64,000 nucleotides of DNA from positions 32,226,636 through 32,290,635 of the forward strand of contig NC_056002.1 in the NCBI RefSeq assembly GCF_018446385.1, written 5' to 3'. Both the position numbers and the translations under genes were made by a program. The notes beneath the pieces were generated by a model that saw nothing but the letters and a program-made list of their open reading frames with translations, was not told the origin of the DNA and made no database searches. Source of the DNA: Zingiber officinale. Taxonomy: Eukaryota; Streptophyta; Magnoliopsida; Zingiberales; Zingiberaceae. Shown here in pieces: positions 13,401-26,600 of this stretch (positions are counted from its first letter, which is position 1; every line of letters begins with the position of its first letter).

Positions 13401-16400
13401 CATAGAATCTGTGCTGATGTGTTGTAGCATGATCTGACAACTCTGAACTCTTTCTTTAACTGCTAGAAACTTGATGTCGATGCGCTTAGACTTCGACGAA
13501 CTATGGTTGTTCTTGACATAAAGTTCTGTAGCTTTATTATAGATCCTCAGTGGCCTGTCAATGCCATCGACAATCTGCAATAATGTGATAAAGTTTCGCA
13601 GCCAAGTCTAGTGATTGGATGTTTCATAGCATGCTACCAACTCTGCCTCCATAGTAAAATTGGCTACTAGCGTCTGTTTTACGCTCTTCCAAGATATAAC
13701 CCCTCTAGCAAGCATGAAGATATAGCTCGAAGTGGACCTCCAGTTATCCAAGCATTTGGCAAAATCGGAGTCTGAATATCCAATCACCTCCAGGTGATTT
13801 AATCTGCGCATATGTCCTTTAGTTCTTTGCAAATACCGCATCACTCTCTTTATCACTTTCTATTGTGATTGCCCTGGGTTACTAACATATCTACCTTAAA
13901 TCTCCACTATAAATGTTATATCTTGTCGAGTACAAACTTGTGCATACATGAGACTTCTCACGCATATGTAGGGGTATAAATGAACTAATCCGCTCATGAG
14001 CTATTCGAAACTTAATTCGATTAAAGCTCGTTTGAGCTCGTTTAATGAGGCTCGTTAAGATAAACAAACCAAGCTCAAGCTTCACAATATTCGGCTCGTT
14101 AGCTTGTGAACATGCTCGTTAAGCTCATAAATCAACTTTTAAATAAAAAAATAATAGTTTTGATATTGAATTTATAGATTTTACACTTTACTTATAAAAC
14201 ATATATATAAATATATTAAATTTATTTATTAGAATAAAATTATAAATTTTAATAAGAATATTATAATTTTCTCTAAATATATAATTTAGTTTTTAATAAA
14301 TATTTAAATTTATAATTATTAAACTCGTTTAGGCTCGATAAAAGCTCAAATAAGCTCGTGAGCCATGAATATATTCGTTAAATAAAGCTCGAGCTCGACT
14401 CGATTATAAACGAGTCAAACTCAAACATTCAAGAGTTCGACTAGTCTCGATTACACCCCTACGCATATGGGGATTGTTCCATCTCCTTTATTTCAAGTTC
14501 AAGCCATGGACATTACTGCAAGTTGAATTTGTCACCTTTTGACATAGGTGTGTCACCAAGTGTACAGTTCTGCATACCATACCTTACAAACATCTTTTCA
14601 ATATACGCTTGTTATAAAAGCCCAAGAATGCCTCTTGAATGATCAAGATAGATCTGTATGCCTAAAACAAAAAATGTTTCACCAAGATCTTTCATTTCAA
14701 AATTACCAGATAGAAATGACTTGATTTGATGCAGCAAACCCTTATTATTGCTCGTAAGCAATATATCATCCACATACAAAACAAGTATAATAAACTTGCC
14801 CCACTAAACTTGACATATATACATTGATCAACAGGGTTCTCTTTAAAACCATATGAGGTAACCACCTGATCAAATTTTCGATACCATTGATGAGACGTCT
14901 GTTCAAACCAGTGTTTTAAATCGCATAGCGTTGGTTCATAGCGTTTTTGTCTTGTCATCACATAGCGTAAATAGCAAAGTGTATAGCGCAAGCTTTTCGT
15001 GCAAGTCAATGTTTAAATTTTAAAAAAATAAAATATACTTATATAAGTAAAATAAAAATAACATAACCTAAAATTAATCATAATAATTCATTACATGTCA
15101 AAATATCTCATAACAACAATTTAAAAAGTCTTATAATTAAAACAACATAACCTAAAAATAATCAGTATCATCCAATTCTATATCACTATCATCATCAATA
15201 GTATCTATAGTTGGAAAATTTCCACTATCAAAAGTTGTTGGAATTACTCCTCCATAATTTTCAGCATCAAGATGATTATCTTCCACATCTACAAGACTCA
15301 ACTTTGCTTGTTTGTCTTTGCTTCCAACTATTATATAAGAGATACGACATTTAAGAATCAATTATAGGTGAAGTAGATATAAATAAATAATTTGCATATG
15401 CTTAGTGCTTACTTGAATTTTCAACAACTCTTTTTTTTGAATTCGTAGGAGGAACTTTAACTGTATTCTCAACATCTTCGATTCGCTTATCTGAGTCGAA
15501 AAGACTTTCAAAGGTAGCTGACGACACACTCACAATAGGATCACTTTCAAATAATTCATCATCTTCAAGCCATTTAGTAGTTACGAGGAGAACTAGACCT
15601 TCTTTCTCAGTTATCCAATCATCATCCGAATTAATTTCATCAACTACAATGGGATCAATCTTGTCTCTCCTCCTAATGCTTCTCTCCCTAAGCTTGAAGT
15701 TATATTTCACAAACACCAACACATTCAACTTTGCATGTTCAAGCCTATTTCTCTTTTTTGTATGAATCTAATATTACAAAGAAGAAAACATATATATAAA
15801 AATTAAAAATAAACAATGATATGAAAATTATAAAACAATTAAAATTCAAGTAAAGTTAGAAACTTAGAATACTCACCGATTCAAAAGTGCTCCAATTTCT
15901 TTCACATCCCGAAGCACTACAAGTGAGACCAAGCACTCGAATTGCAAATGTAGTAAGCTCGGGTGTCTTACTTCCAAAACGTTCCCACCACGAGGCTAAT
16001 AAATAATAACATTAAAAAAATTACAAGAATGTATATAATTTTAAAATATGAATGCTAGTATAATTTTACAAGAGCGGTTACAAGAAGAAAATTTTACCCG
16101 GAGTTCGCAACATTCTTGTTCGTTTTGCTATTGGAGTTCCAAATTCTCCTTCAGCTTTATTATACAAGCCCAATTGGATGTCTGCTTTAAGACGATCATC
16201 AGAAGACAACATCCTATCCATGCAAGTATACAATCCATCTCTAACTTCATCACAATCAGAAAATCTTTCTTCATAACGCAATTGCGGGTTCAAATAGTAC
16301 CCAGTCGCGTGTAGAGGATGATGAAGTTGTGGAGCCCATCGTGAATCAATTTTTTTCCAAATGGGCTTGTATTTTCTGTCAACTCCCCCACAATTAAATT

Positions 16401-19400
16401 TTATTATCTCTTTTGCCTTATCCATAAGTTGATAAATATATCCCATGGTCGATCTCTCCTCCGAATCAACTTCCCTTAACACACTTACAAGAGGAACAAC
16501 ACTCTTAACACAAAATGCAACATGTGGCCAAAAGTTGGGATCATTAATAACAAAATTCTTTTCACGACCTTCCCCTAAGTTCTTTGAGATAGTGGTAAAC
16601 TAACCCAATCTTCGGAAGCAAACATTTGTTCAAGTGGCCTTTTAACCTTATACATACTCTGAAGAGTGAGAAATGAAGTAGCAAAGCGAGTAACAGCGGG
16701 ACGAAGAATTTCTTTACAGTTTGTATACTTTCTCATCAAAGAAAGTATAGTCCCATGACCATAAAGGAACTTCACAACCATCTTAGCTTGCTCAATTGTG
16801 TCAGAAAAAATCTTCAACTTTGCAATATCCTCCAACATTAGATCAATGCAATGCGCCACACAAGGTGTCCACCAAATTCTTTGCCTAGTCTCCATAATTT
16901 TTTCCCCCGCCTTAATGCAATTCGAAGCATTATCCGTGACAATTTGAATTACATTTTCCTCTCCCACCTCATCAACAACATCATCAAGATATTTAAAGAT
17001 CAATTCCCCAATTTTAATAGAAGCTGATGCATCAATAGATTTCAAAAAGAAAGTGTCGGCGGAATTATTTACTAAAAAATTGATCAAACTTCTATTCTTT
17101 CCATTCGTCCAACCATCGGACATAATAGTGCATCTATATTTTTTCCATGCTTTTTTATGCTCCTCATATATTAGGTTGATGCCATCAACCTCAGCTTTAA
17201 GTATCCAAGTTCTTAACTCATGCATTAAAGGAGGCTTGAACCCTCTTCCATATTCCGCAATGCCCTCAACCATAGGCAACCAATAAGGATCATTCACAAC
17301 ATTAAACGGAAGTGCGGCAGAGTAAATAAAACAACCAACTCTACGCTTCACATCAACCAGTAAATCTTTTTTTATGTCGAATTTAGGGTTGTTTGTCGAG
17401 GTTCAGAACTAACAAATCCATGAAGGGTACCTTTACCTTTTGATTCACCACTACCAGAACATCCAATTGAATTTCCCCCTACACTTCTAATTTTTGATGA
17501 TTGCGTACTCATACTCTGGGGACCTTCACCAATCTCTCGTAACAATTAGGTTTGTTTGCTTTTAGATGCTCTAATTTTGTCAAGTGATTCTCTAATTTCT
17601 TTCTTAATATCATCCAGAACACTAACACAAGGTGAACCCCTTTATGAGTTTGAGCTAAATGTTCCTTCAAGCGAGTAATCCTTCTATTCGATATATGATG
17701 ATAAAATTTGCACCGAACAGATTTTCCCCCTTCATTTTGATAACAATACTTCCAACCAATATCTTTTTTATCTTTTTTGACAAATTCGTAGACATTGCAA
17801 ATTCTAACCAGACAATCAAAATCCTAGAAAAACAAAAGGAAAAAATCAGAACAAATAATTAATTAATTAGAAAAAAATGGGAATCAATCAAGGCATCTAG
17901 AAGATCGATCATTGGATCGATCCAAGGAATTGGATCGATCCTGTGATCGATCGAGGTCCTTTCTGTTCGAACAGAAAGGGTTTGGATCGATCACTGGATC
18001 GATCCAGATCCTTTCTATTCGAACAGAAAGGATCTGGATCGATCACTCGATTGATCCAGATACCTGACTCGTGAAATCTTTGCTCCTTTGAGAAAAAAAT
18101 ATGAAAAAACGAAGAAAACGAAAGGAAGGTGAAAAGCTTACCTCCAATCGTTGTCCCTCGCCGCCACTCACAGGTCACTACTCGTCGCTCGCCTTGTCGC
18201 CCGCCGATCACAGGTCACTGCTCGCCACCGCTCACAGGTCTTTGCTCGCCGCTCGCCGATCGTCGCTTGTCGCCTCTGCCCTACCTCGACGATAACAATT
18301 CGACGCCTTTGCCCTACCTATTGTGTAAGCAATTTGCAATTATAGCGTCCGCTATGGGCCGCTAAGTCATGATAGCGCACACTATGTGCATTATCTACGT
18401 TTTTGTCCCAAACAACGTGAGCTATTCGAGACAATCGCTAATCAGCGAACGCTACAGAGCGTTAGCTAATCGTAGCGCGCTATTCGCCGCTATTGAAAAC
18501 CCTGGTTCAAACTATAAATGAACTTCTTTAATCTAGATATTAGGTGCTTTGAGTCCTTAGACTCAAAGTTCTCTGGTTGCACCATATATATAGATTCCTC
18601 TATATCTCTATTTAGGAATGCAGTCTTTACGTCTATTTGATATAGTTTCAAATCATAATGAGCTACAAGTGTCATGATTACCCTAAGGGAGTCTTTCATC
18701 GACACAGGTAAGAAAGTCTCCTTGTAATCAATGTCTTCTCTTTAAGTGAATTCCTTAGCAACAAGACGAGCCTTATATTTTTCGACATTGCCCTTTGAAT
18801 TTCACTTGATTTTAAATATCCATTACAACCAACAGGCTCTTACCTTCAGGCAATTGACAAATTCTCAAACGTCATTGTCTGTCATATACTTCAACTCTTC
18901 TTGCATAACATTAATCCACCTTTCAGGGTTAAAGCATTGTTTGACTTCTTAGAAAAATATAAGATTACTTTCCAACCGTATGTCAAAATCATGCTCTTGG
19001 AGATAAACATAATCACGAGAATACATGATTCTCCGTTCCCTTGTGCATCTCCTTAAAGACACTTGTGTTTGAGGTGGTTAAATTACTTGCTCATCAATAT
19101 GAGGCAATATTTCAATTTCAGTGGCAGACTCTTCTAATTGCATTAGAGATGTCATGAGAATATTTTAATTCACTACACTCACTAAATGTGTAATACCCAT
19201 AATGTATGGTATGGTAACCACACCACTACTTCGCACTAATAGTGACCACAAGAGGATTGCTAATGCATTCCTCAAAAGATACTTTCTTGACCTTATCACT
19301 TCTACTATCTTCAATGAACTTGACATTTCCCGTTTCGAAGAAAGATCTATTAGAGGAATCATAAAATTTATACCCTCTTGACTTCTCAGAATAACCTACA

Positions 19401-22294
19401 AAATTGCAGCTAACTGTTCTTAAGTCCAGTTTCCTTTTTATTAGACCTATAAGGCCTAGCTTCAGCTGGACAACCCCAAACGTGTAAATGTCTAATGCTA
19501 AGCTTTCTATCCGCTCACATCTCGAATGGAGTTTTAGTTATTACCTTACTAGGTACTCTATTGAGTATATAAACTGCAGTCTTAAGTACTTCATCCTACA
19601 AAGACTCAGGTAGAGAAGTGAAAGTCATCATACCTTTTAGGATTCGATTGTGACACTCAGCAACACCATTCTGACTAAATGTACCAGGCATGGTATATTG
19701 AGACACAATCCCACACTCAGCAATGTAGTTAGCAAAAGGCCCTGAACGTTATTCACCTGATCCATCATATCGGCTGTAATATTCACCTCCACGGTCGGAT
19801 CAAGCAAATTTAATTTTCTTATCTAGTTGAAGTTCAACTTTGGCTTTGAAAATTTTAAACATGTCCAAAGATTGTAATTTCTCATGAATAAGATACAAAT
19901 AGTTAAATCTAGAATAGTCGTTTATGAAGCTAATACAATATGTGTGTCTATTCTAAGATGTCTTAGGGAATGATTCACAAATGTCTGTATATAGTAGCTC
20001 CAAAACGTCACTACAACGGCTAGCGCCCTTGTTCCTTTTGTTAGTGGTATTCCCCTTAACACACTCTATGTAGACATCAAAGTCTAACATGTCAAAGGAA
20101 TCAAGAATTCCATGTAACATTAATCTTTCTAGACGTTGTTTAGATATATGCTCTAAATGCCTATGCCACAATATGGAAGAATCTCGTCAAAGAATTTGTT
20201 TTTCGTACCTATACTATGCATTATTATGTTGTCAATCGTAGGAGTAAAGATATTCAATTTATAAAACTTGTCAACCAAGGAACCATTGTCAACCAATACT
20301 GAATTAAAAAAAATACTGAAAATTCCATTTCTAAATAACAAAAATAACCTGACTTGTCCAAACAAAAAATTGAAATTAAATTCCGTCGAAACACGATACA
20401 ATAAATGTATTTTCTAAATCCAGAAAGACATTGGTTCCTAAACAAAGCCTAAAAACATGAATCGACTCGACTTTAGCCTTCTTTCGATTTCCTGTATAGA
20501 TGTATCTTTCACCATCAAGCGGAAGTTGGCTCCTGAGACAACCCTGCATAGTGACACTTATATGAATAGTAGAATCGATATCTATTCACCAGGTGTCAGT
20601 GAATACAATAACTAAATTGACTTCCAAACTAACAAAGTTGAGAAGTTTACCCTTCTTTACACGCCAGTTGGTGTACTTAAAGTAGTCTTTCTTCATATGA
20701 CCTTTCTTCTTACAAAAGAAACAAGTGGATTCCTTATTCTACTTTTTGTGCTCCTTATGACTATTGCATCTAGAATCTGTAGTTTATTTTCCTTTTCCTT
20801 TATTATTAATCTTTTTTCGCTTCTTGCTTACATTTTAAGAACCAGATGCTAAGTGGGCATTCTCATATGTCTCAATCTTTAGTCTCCCCTCCTCTTGCAC
20901 GCACTGAGCAATGAGCTCATTTAATGTCCACTTTTCTTTTTGAGTATTATACGATATCTTAGAAGGAGTGAACCGTACAGGCAGAGACATCAAGATGAAA
21001 TGCACTAACATACCACATATCGAGTTTTAGTGCTTTCAGACTTGTCGCTATATTGGATATATCCATAATGTACTCTCTTATATTTCCTTTACCACTGTAC
21101 CGCATGGTTATCAACTTTGTAAGAAGTGTGGTAATCTCAACCTTTTCATTTCAGGTGAATCAGTCTGCCAATTGGTCCAAGAAACTCCTAACATCTCCTC
21201 CCTCTGTTATTGAGTCATTTATTGGTGCTGATATAGAAAGTCTCATGATACTCAGACACATTCAATTGGATTTCTCCCACAACTAAAATTCAGCCCTCTG
21301 CTCTATCAGAGATGCGGGACGATCATTCCTTAATGCATAGTCTAAGTTCATGTAGCCCAAGACTATGATCACATATTCTTTCCATTCAATAAAATTCGAA
21401 CCAGTTAATATTGATTTTTATTAATACTGGTAGTTACAGATTGTACTAAATTAAAGAGAAAAATTTATTTAAGTTCACGATTTAATTAAAGTCATGAACA
21501 TTTATAATATAAAATTATGCAAATAAAATAAAATTTTAAATGCACATAAATGAACTCTTTATGAGATACTAAGTACAACATAATGTGTATTCCTTTGGGT
21601 CGACGCATTATTTGTTAGTAATACTCTCTTATATAACTCAAACTTTAATTAGCCACACAATGTGTCTTCTTTTGGGTCAATCCATTGTGCGCATAATATG
21701 AAACTTTATATAAGTTATATTTTGGTCCATAGCTCATAACAACCTTAATCAGCCACATAATATATCTTCCTTTGAGCCGATATATTTTGTACATGATCTA
21801 AAAAAATAATATTTTATTCTATAGTTGTAAGCTACCTTGACCATATATCTGGCATAAAAGTATGATTCCTTTGGATCAATTTCTCTTAGCATAAATATAC
21901 GTCTACCAACGTAAAAATAGACTAAATCTACCTAAAGTGTCTTCCTTTGTACCAAGACAATAGTTCAATTTAGTAACACGTTGTATAGATAAACTCAAGA
22001 AAACCCTAGAAACTTTATTCAAACAGGAAACAACACAAACTTAGGCTTATTAATCGATTGATACATTATAGTAATCGATTGGTATGATCCAATCGATTAT
22101 CCCAATCAATTTGAAAACCTACTGTATGCGACTATATTATTATATATAGAATCATTCCTTAAGAAGCTAAAGCTTCCCTAACTTCTATAATTTAATCATT
22201 ATTTAATACTAATTAATCCATTTTTATATGAATCATTAATTCATATCAATTAATAGCATTTTCACCTTAATCGATTAGGATTTGCATGTAGAGC

Positions 22295-22343
<49 letters not shown>

Positions 22344-23644
22344 CATTTCATGCACTATTTCGCGTAGAAACCGTGCAAATCGATTACAAATGTTTTAATC
22401 AATTATAATTGTATTCTAATCGACTAGAATCAATTTTAATCAATTACTAAATGCTTTAATCGACTGGTAATAGTCCTTGTCACAAAATTAAGGTTGTTAA
22501 TCGATTGTCCTAATCAATTGATGAAATCAATCGATTAAGTTGATCGATTTATCGCGATTTTAGCTATTAATCGATTGACACAATCGATTGGTAGCATTGA
22601 ATCGATTGACCTAATCGATTAAAATTGATCTTGCATTCGATTCGTGGTCCCAATCGATTACCAAACCAACGGAATCAATTAGGGCCAACTGGTCGATTGA
22701 GTCAATCGATTCTAGATGATTCTGTTCGCAATTTTAGGCTTGGTAATCGATTGGCCGACCAAGCCAATGGATTAAGCCATCGCAATTTGACCTAAAATTA
22801 GATCAAACACAGTAGTTTTCAACGAAGAAGTGGTGGTTTGCTCGCTGTTCTTAATGTTCTTCACGAAAACGCAAAAAGCCCAAAAACCCAAGCCTTTCAT
22901 AGGATTTTTTCTTACAGTAAATCGATGATCAAATTGCTAAAACAAAAGATCTATGAAAAACCTTAACTTTAATCCATGAAATTTGAAGAAATAGAATCGT
23001 GGCTCTTATACCAATTGATAGAACTTATAAAACCTAAGTCGCATGGATTCTAAGAACCTTATAAGAATTCACATATATGAAATACAAGAACATATGAGCA
23101 TGGATCTAGTTTCAACAATTAATCATGGTAGAACAACATAAAGAATAACCAAAGACAAAGGAACATGATTGAAGAGACATCCTTGTTCTTTTGTGTCGTC
23201 CAAAAAATAAACCCTGAGGAAGAAGAAGCAATGCAAAAGCAAAAGGAAGGTCTTCCAAGGGGCTTAGGATTGACAATGCCAAAAAACTCTAGGTCTAATG
23301 GAAAACCATGAGTTGTGTCAAGATAATGCCCTAAATCCTTGGGGATCAATCCTATATATAGTGGGCATAGATGCGAGACTATAAGTTCTACATATACAAG
23401 GTCTACATCCAACAACCGAAACCCAAAAAGCCTAAGTTAGATCATATTAATGGGTTCGATTTAGAGCAACTGCATTGGAGAATTCATAAGATGTTATAAC
23501 ATTTATAGGGCATTAAAATCAATGCAAGAATTGTTATAACGTGCATGGGACCCATAAAAACATTGAACGCATTCAATGTGTTTTTTTACATATTTTTAAT
23601 CAATGTCCGTTTGTGGCCCCGCCCCCCACATAGGTAAAACCTGT

Positions 23645-23694
<50 letters not shown>

Positions 23695-26600
23695 TATTAA
23701 AAAAATTAAAATTTAAAAATTTTTAAAAAATCTTTTAAACGAATAGTTTTTAATCAACGAATAGTTTTGATTTTCAACATCTTTTTCAACGGATAGTTTT
23801 AAAAAAAATCTTTCAAACAGATAGTTTTTAATCAACGTATAGTTTAAATTTTTCAACGACTTTTTCAACTACTTTTTCAATGGATAGTTTTAAAAAAAAA
23901 CAAAATTTCATCTATAAATACTCATCACCTTATTTCAATCTTTCAACACCTAAGTCCCTCTAAAAAATCTTCTCTTATTTTCCTCCGAAATAAATGAAAA
24001 TAACCGAGATTTTTTTAAAAAATTTTGTGAATTACCAAAAATTGCCGGAAAAAAATCCTTCTTCCCAAAATTCACAAATTACATGAAATTACCCATATTT
24101 TCCATATCCACCAAATTATCCACATAATCCATACCCACCAAATCCATATGATTCATATCTACCAAATTATCCATATAATTCATATCCACAAAATTATCCA
24201 TCTATTCCATATGCAACCAGTATGTCTTTTACATTTCCGACGGAAAATGAACCGTTTACTCAAACTTTTGTTCCCAAGACTCAACTGTCTGACCGTGAAT
24301 CCCCAATTGAACTCGCAAATTTGGAGAAGGTAAATTTTGACGTCGCAGGTAGAAGAAAGCGATCAAGGTAAGGTTGAAGACAAGGTTTTAGCAAGATCGT
24401 TTGTTACTATCAGTGATGATCCAATCATCGACAATGATCAGAAGGTGGATGTTTTTTTGGGGACGTATTGCAAGCCACTACAATGAGAATCGTCCTTCAG
24501 GTGCACCCAATAGAATTGTTAGTGCTATATGATCGCACTGGCACAATACCATACAAAAAAAGGTATATCGTTTCAACGCAAATTATAATAGTGTTTATAG
24601 TAAATATCGTAGCGGCCACAATGATAAGGACATATTGCGGCTTGCGTATGAAAAATATCGCAAGGAAAATAACGACATTGCATTTAATCTTAAGTATGTA
24701 TGGAGAACCATAAAAGACCGTCCAATATTTACTCCACAGTCCGTTATGGAGAATCATAACGACATTGGCACGAAGGCAAGGACCTCGGAGTCGGGGGCAA
24801 GCAACACCTCATCTAACCAAGATGCGAGTCTACATGTAGACCTAAATGAAGAAGAAACTCGTCCAATGGGTCAAAAGGCAGGAAAAAGAAAGGGAAAAGG
24901 CAAAATGAAATAAGACATTGAAGGTATGACAACAAATTTGGACTTTACTGAGTATACAAGCATAAAATTGACTGAAGTTGAAATGAAAAAAAAAAAATAA
25001 CTCAAAGTTGAGGAGATGAAAGCAGATGCTACCGAGATGAAAGCAAAAGCTGCCTTATCCAAAGTTCAATTAAAGAATACGTAATCCTTTCGAAGGACAC
25101 TTCGCAAATGATAGAGGAACAATTAATCATCCACGAACATCTATGTCAAGAGATTAAGGGGAGATGGAATATGTAATTTTCATTTATTATAATGTTCAAT
25201 TATTGTACTTTTCAATTAATATAATTTTTTATTATTGTAATTTTCAATTAATGTATTTTTTTATTATTGTACTTTTCAATTAATGTAACTTTCAATTATT
25301 GTACTCCTCACTTAATCTAATTTTCGATTATTGCAATTTTTAATGAAACAAATATTTTATTCAGAAATAAGAAATTAATTAATTAATTAATAAGAATCAT
25401 TCTATTAATATAACCGTTGGAATATATGTACAATTAATATACAATTCAATTAATAGAAAGTAATAGTTGGAATATATCCGTTGACAAGAAAAAAATAAAT
25501 AGACATCTTGTGCTCTACAATTCTTATTCTAAACATAGACTTGAATTAGTTTCCTCCAAAATGTCTCAATATTCAAGTAGCACCAACTCTAACTCAACAA
25601 ATGAAAACGAAGTCCAAGTTGAAGTTGATGACTAAGGTTATGATCTGGGGAATGAGCTAATGTCATTGATACTTCAATAAAGTCGATAAATAGTTGAAGC
25701 ATATCAAAGTAATAACGAGATGTGACAAAGAAGAAGGTTCATCCAAAGAAATCGTGAAGCCGGACATGCAAGGCTCTTCAATGATTATTTCTCCACAAAC
25801 TCGATGAATCTAGATCAAATATTTCAAAGACGGTTTCGCATGTGAAGGGATTTATTTTATTGCATAATTAATGCACTTGAGAGTCATTCTTCGTATTTTC
25901 AGCAGAGGGACGATGCTGCGAGAAGAAAAGGCCTGTCACCACTACAAAAATGCACAGTTGCGATTCGCCAATTGTCTTATGGAGTCCAAGCTGACCATCT
26001 TGATGAGTACCTATACATGGGTGAATCAACCGCTATCAAGTGTCTATTCAAGTTTTGCGATTATGTGGTTGAACTATTTAGTGATCGATACTTGAAAAGG
26101 TCGAATGTTGATGATATTCAATGTCTTTTTCAAATGCATAATGAGAGGTACGACTTCTGAATGTTGGGCAGCCTTAATTATATGCATTGGGAATGAAAAA
26201 ATTGTCTAGTTGCTTGGAAAGGCCAGTTTACAAGAGGTTATGGATCACCAACAATCGTGCTTGAAGCGGTCGCATCTTAAGACTTGTGGATATGACATAC
26301 ATTCTTTGGTGTCGCAGCTTCACGTAATGATATTAATGTGTTGTATGAATCTCCCATATTTAATAACGTCTTGTAAGGAAATGCCTCGAAGATTAATTTC
26401 ATGGTCAACGAGACTCCATATACAAAGGGATATTATCTAACAGATGGAATATATCTGGAATGAGCTACTTTCGTAAAGACTTTTCCTTGCCCGGAAGATC
26501 CCAAGAGGAGGTTGTTTAAGTAAAGGCAAGGCTACAAGAAAAGATGTTGAACGAGCATTTGGAGTGCTCCAAGCTCGATAGGCAATTGTCAGAGGTCCAG

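Larger units (their letters stand above)
14909..18504 (-). mobile_element. hAT transposon (3.6 kb) with 8 bp target duplication
   Basis: Left end CAGTGTTTTAAATCGC and right end (minus strand) CAGGGTTTTCAATAGCGG form imperfect terminal inverted repeats. Both sides carry the same octamer GTTCAAAC (14901-14908 and 18505-18512). Both subterminal regions are packed with TAGCG/CGCTA words (about 14925-15000 and 18335-18490), the usual binding-site arrays of hAT transposases. It carries a spliced transposase gene on the minus strand and is inserted in the reverse transcriptase of the copia element, between 'F-I-Y-S-L-N' and 'Q-T-S-H-Q-W-Y'. Confidence 0.95.
13305..21300 (-). pseudogene. Copia gag-pol, decayed and interrupted
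   Basis: Polyprotein remnant with many stops and frameshifts. Reading leftward: gag with a zinc knuckle at about 20660-20730 (C-F-F-C-K-K-K-G-H-M-K-K-D-Y, last Cys changed to Tyr); the integrase zinc region at 20171-19953 (W-H-R-H-L-x-H-I, C-V-K-G); a catalytic integrase remnant at about 19640-19950. Reverse transcriptase follows at 18900-18520 (K-L-Y-Q-I-D-V-K-T-A-F-L-N) and continues beyond the hAT insertion at 14900-14600 (W-Y-R-K-F-D-Q-V-V and V-D-Q-C-I-Y-V-K). RNase H lies at 14000-13305 (G-Y-S-D-S-D-F-A then D-P-F-T-K-D-L-V). Not functional. Confidence 0.85.

Noticed and set aside
22050..22760. Regular repeats that might suggest a CRISPR-like array
   Set aside because: Spacing is irregular, units are 8-10 bp palindromes, the context is a plant retrotransposon leader and there are no cas genes.
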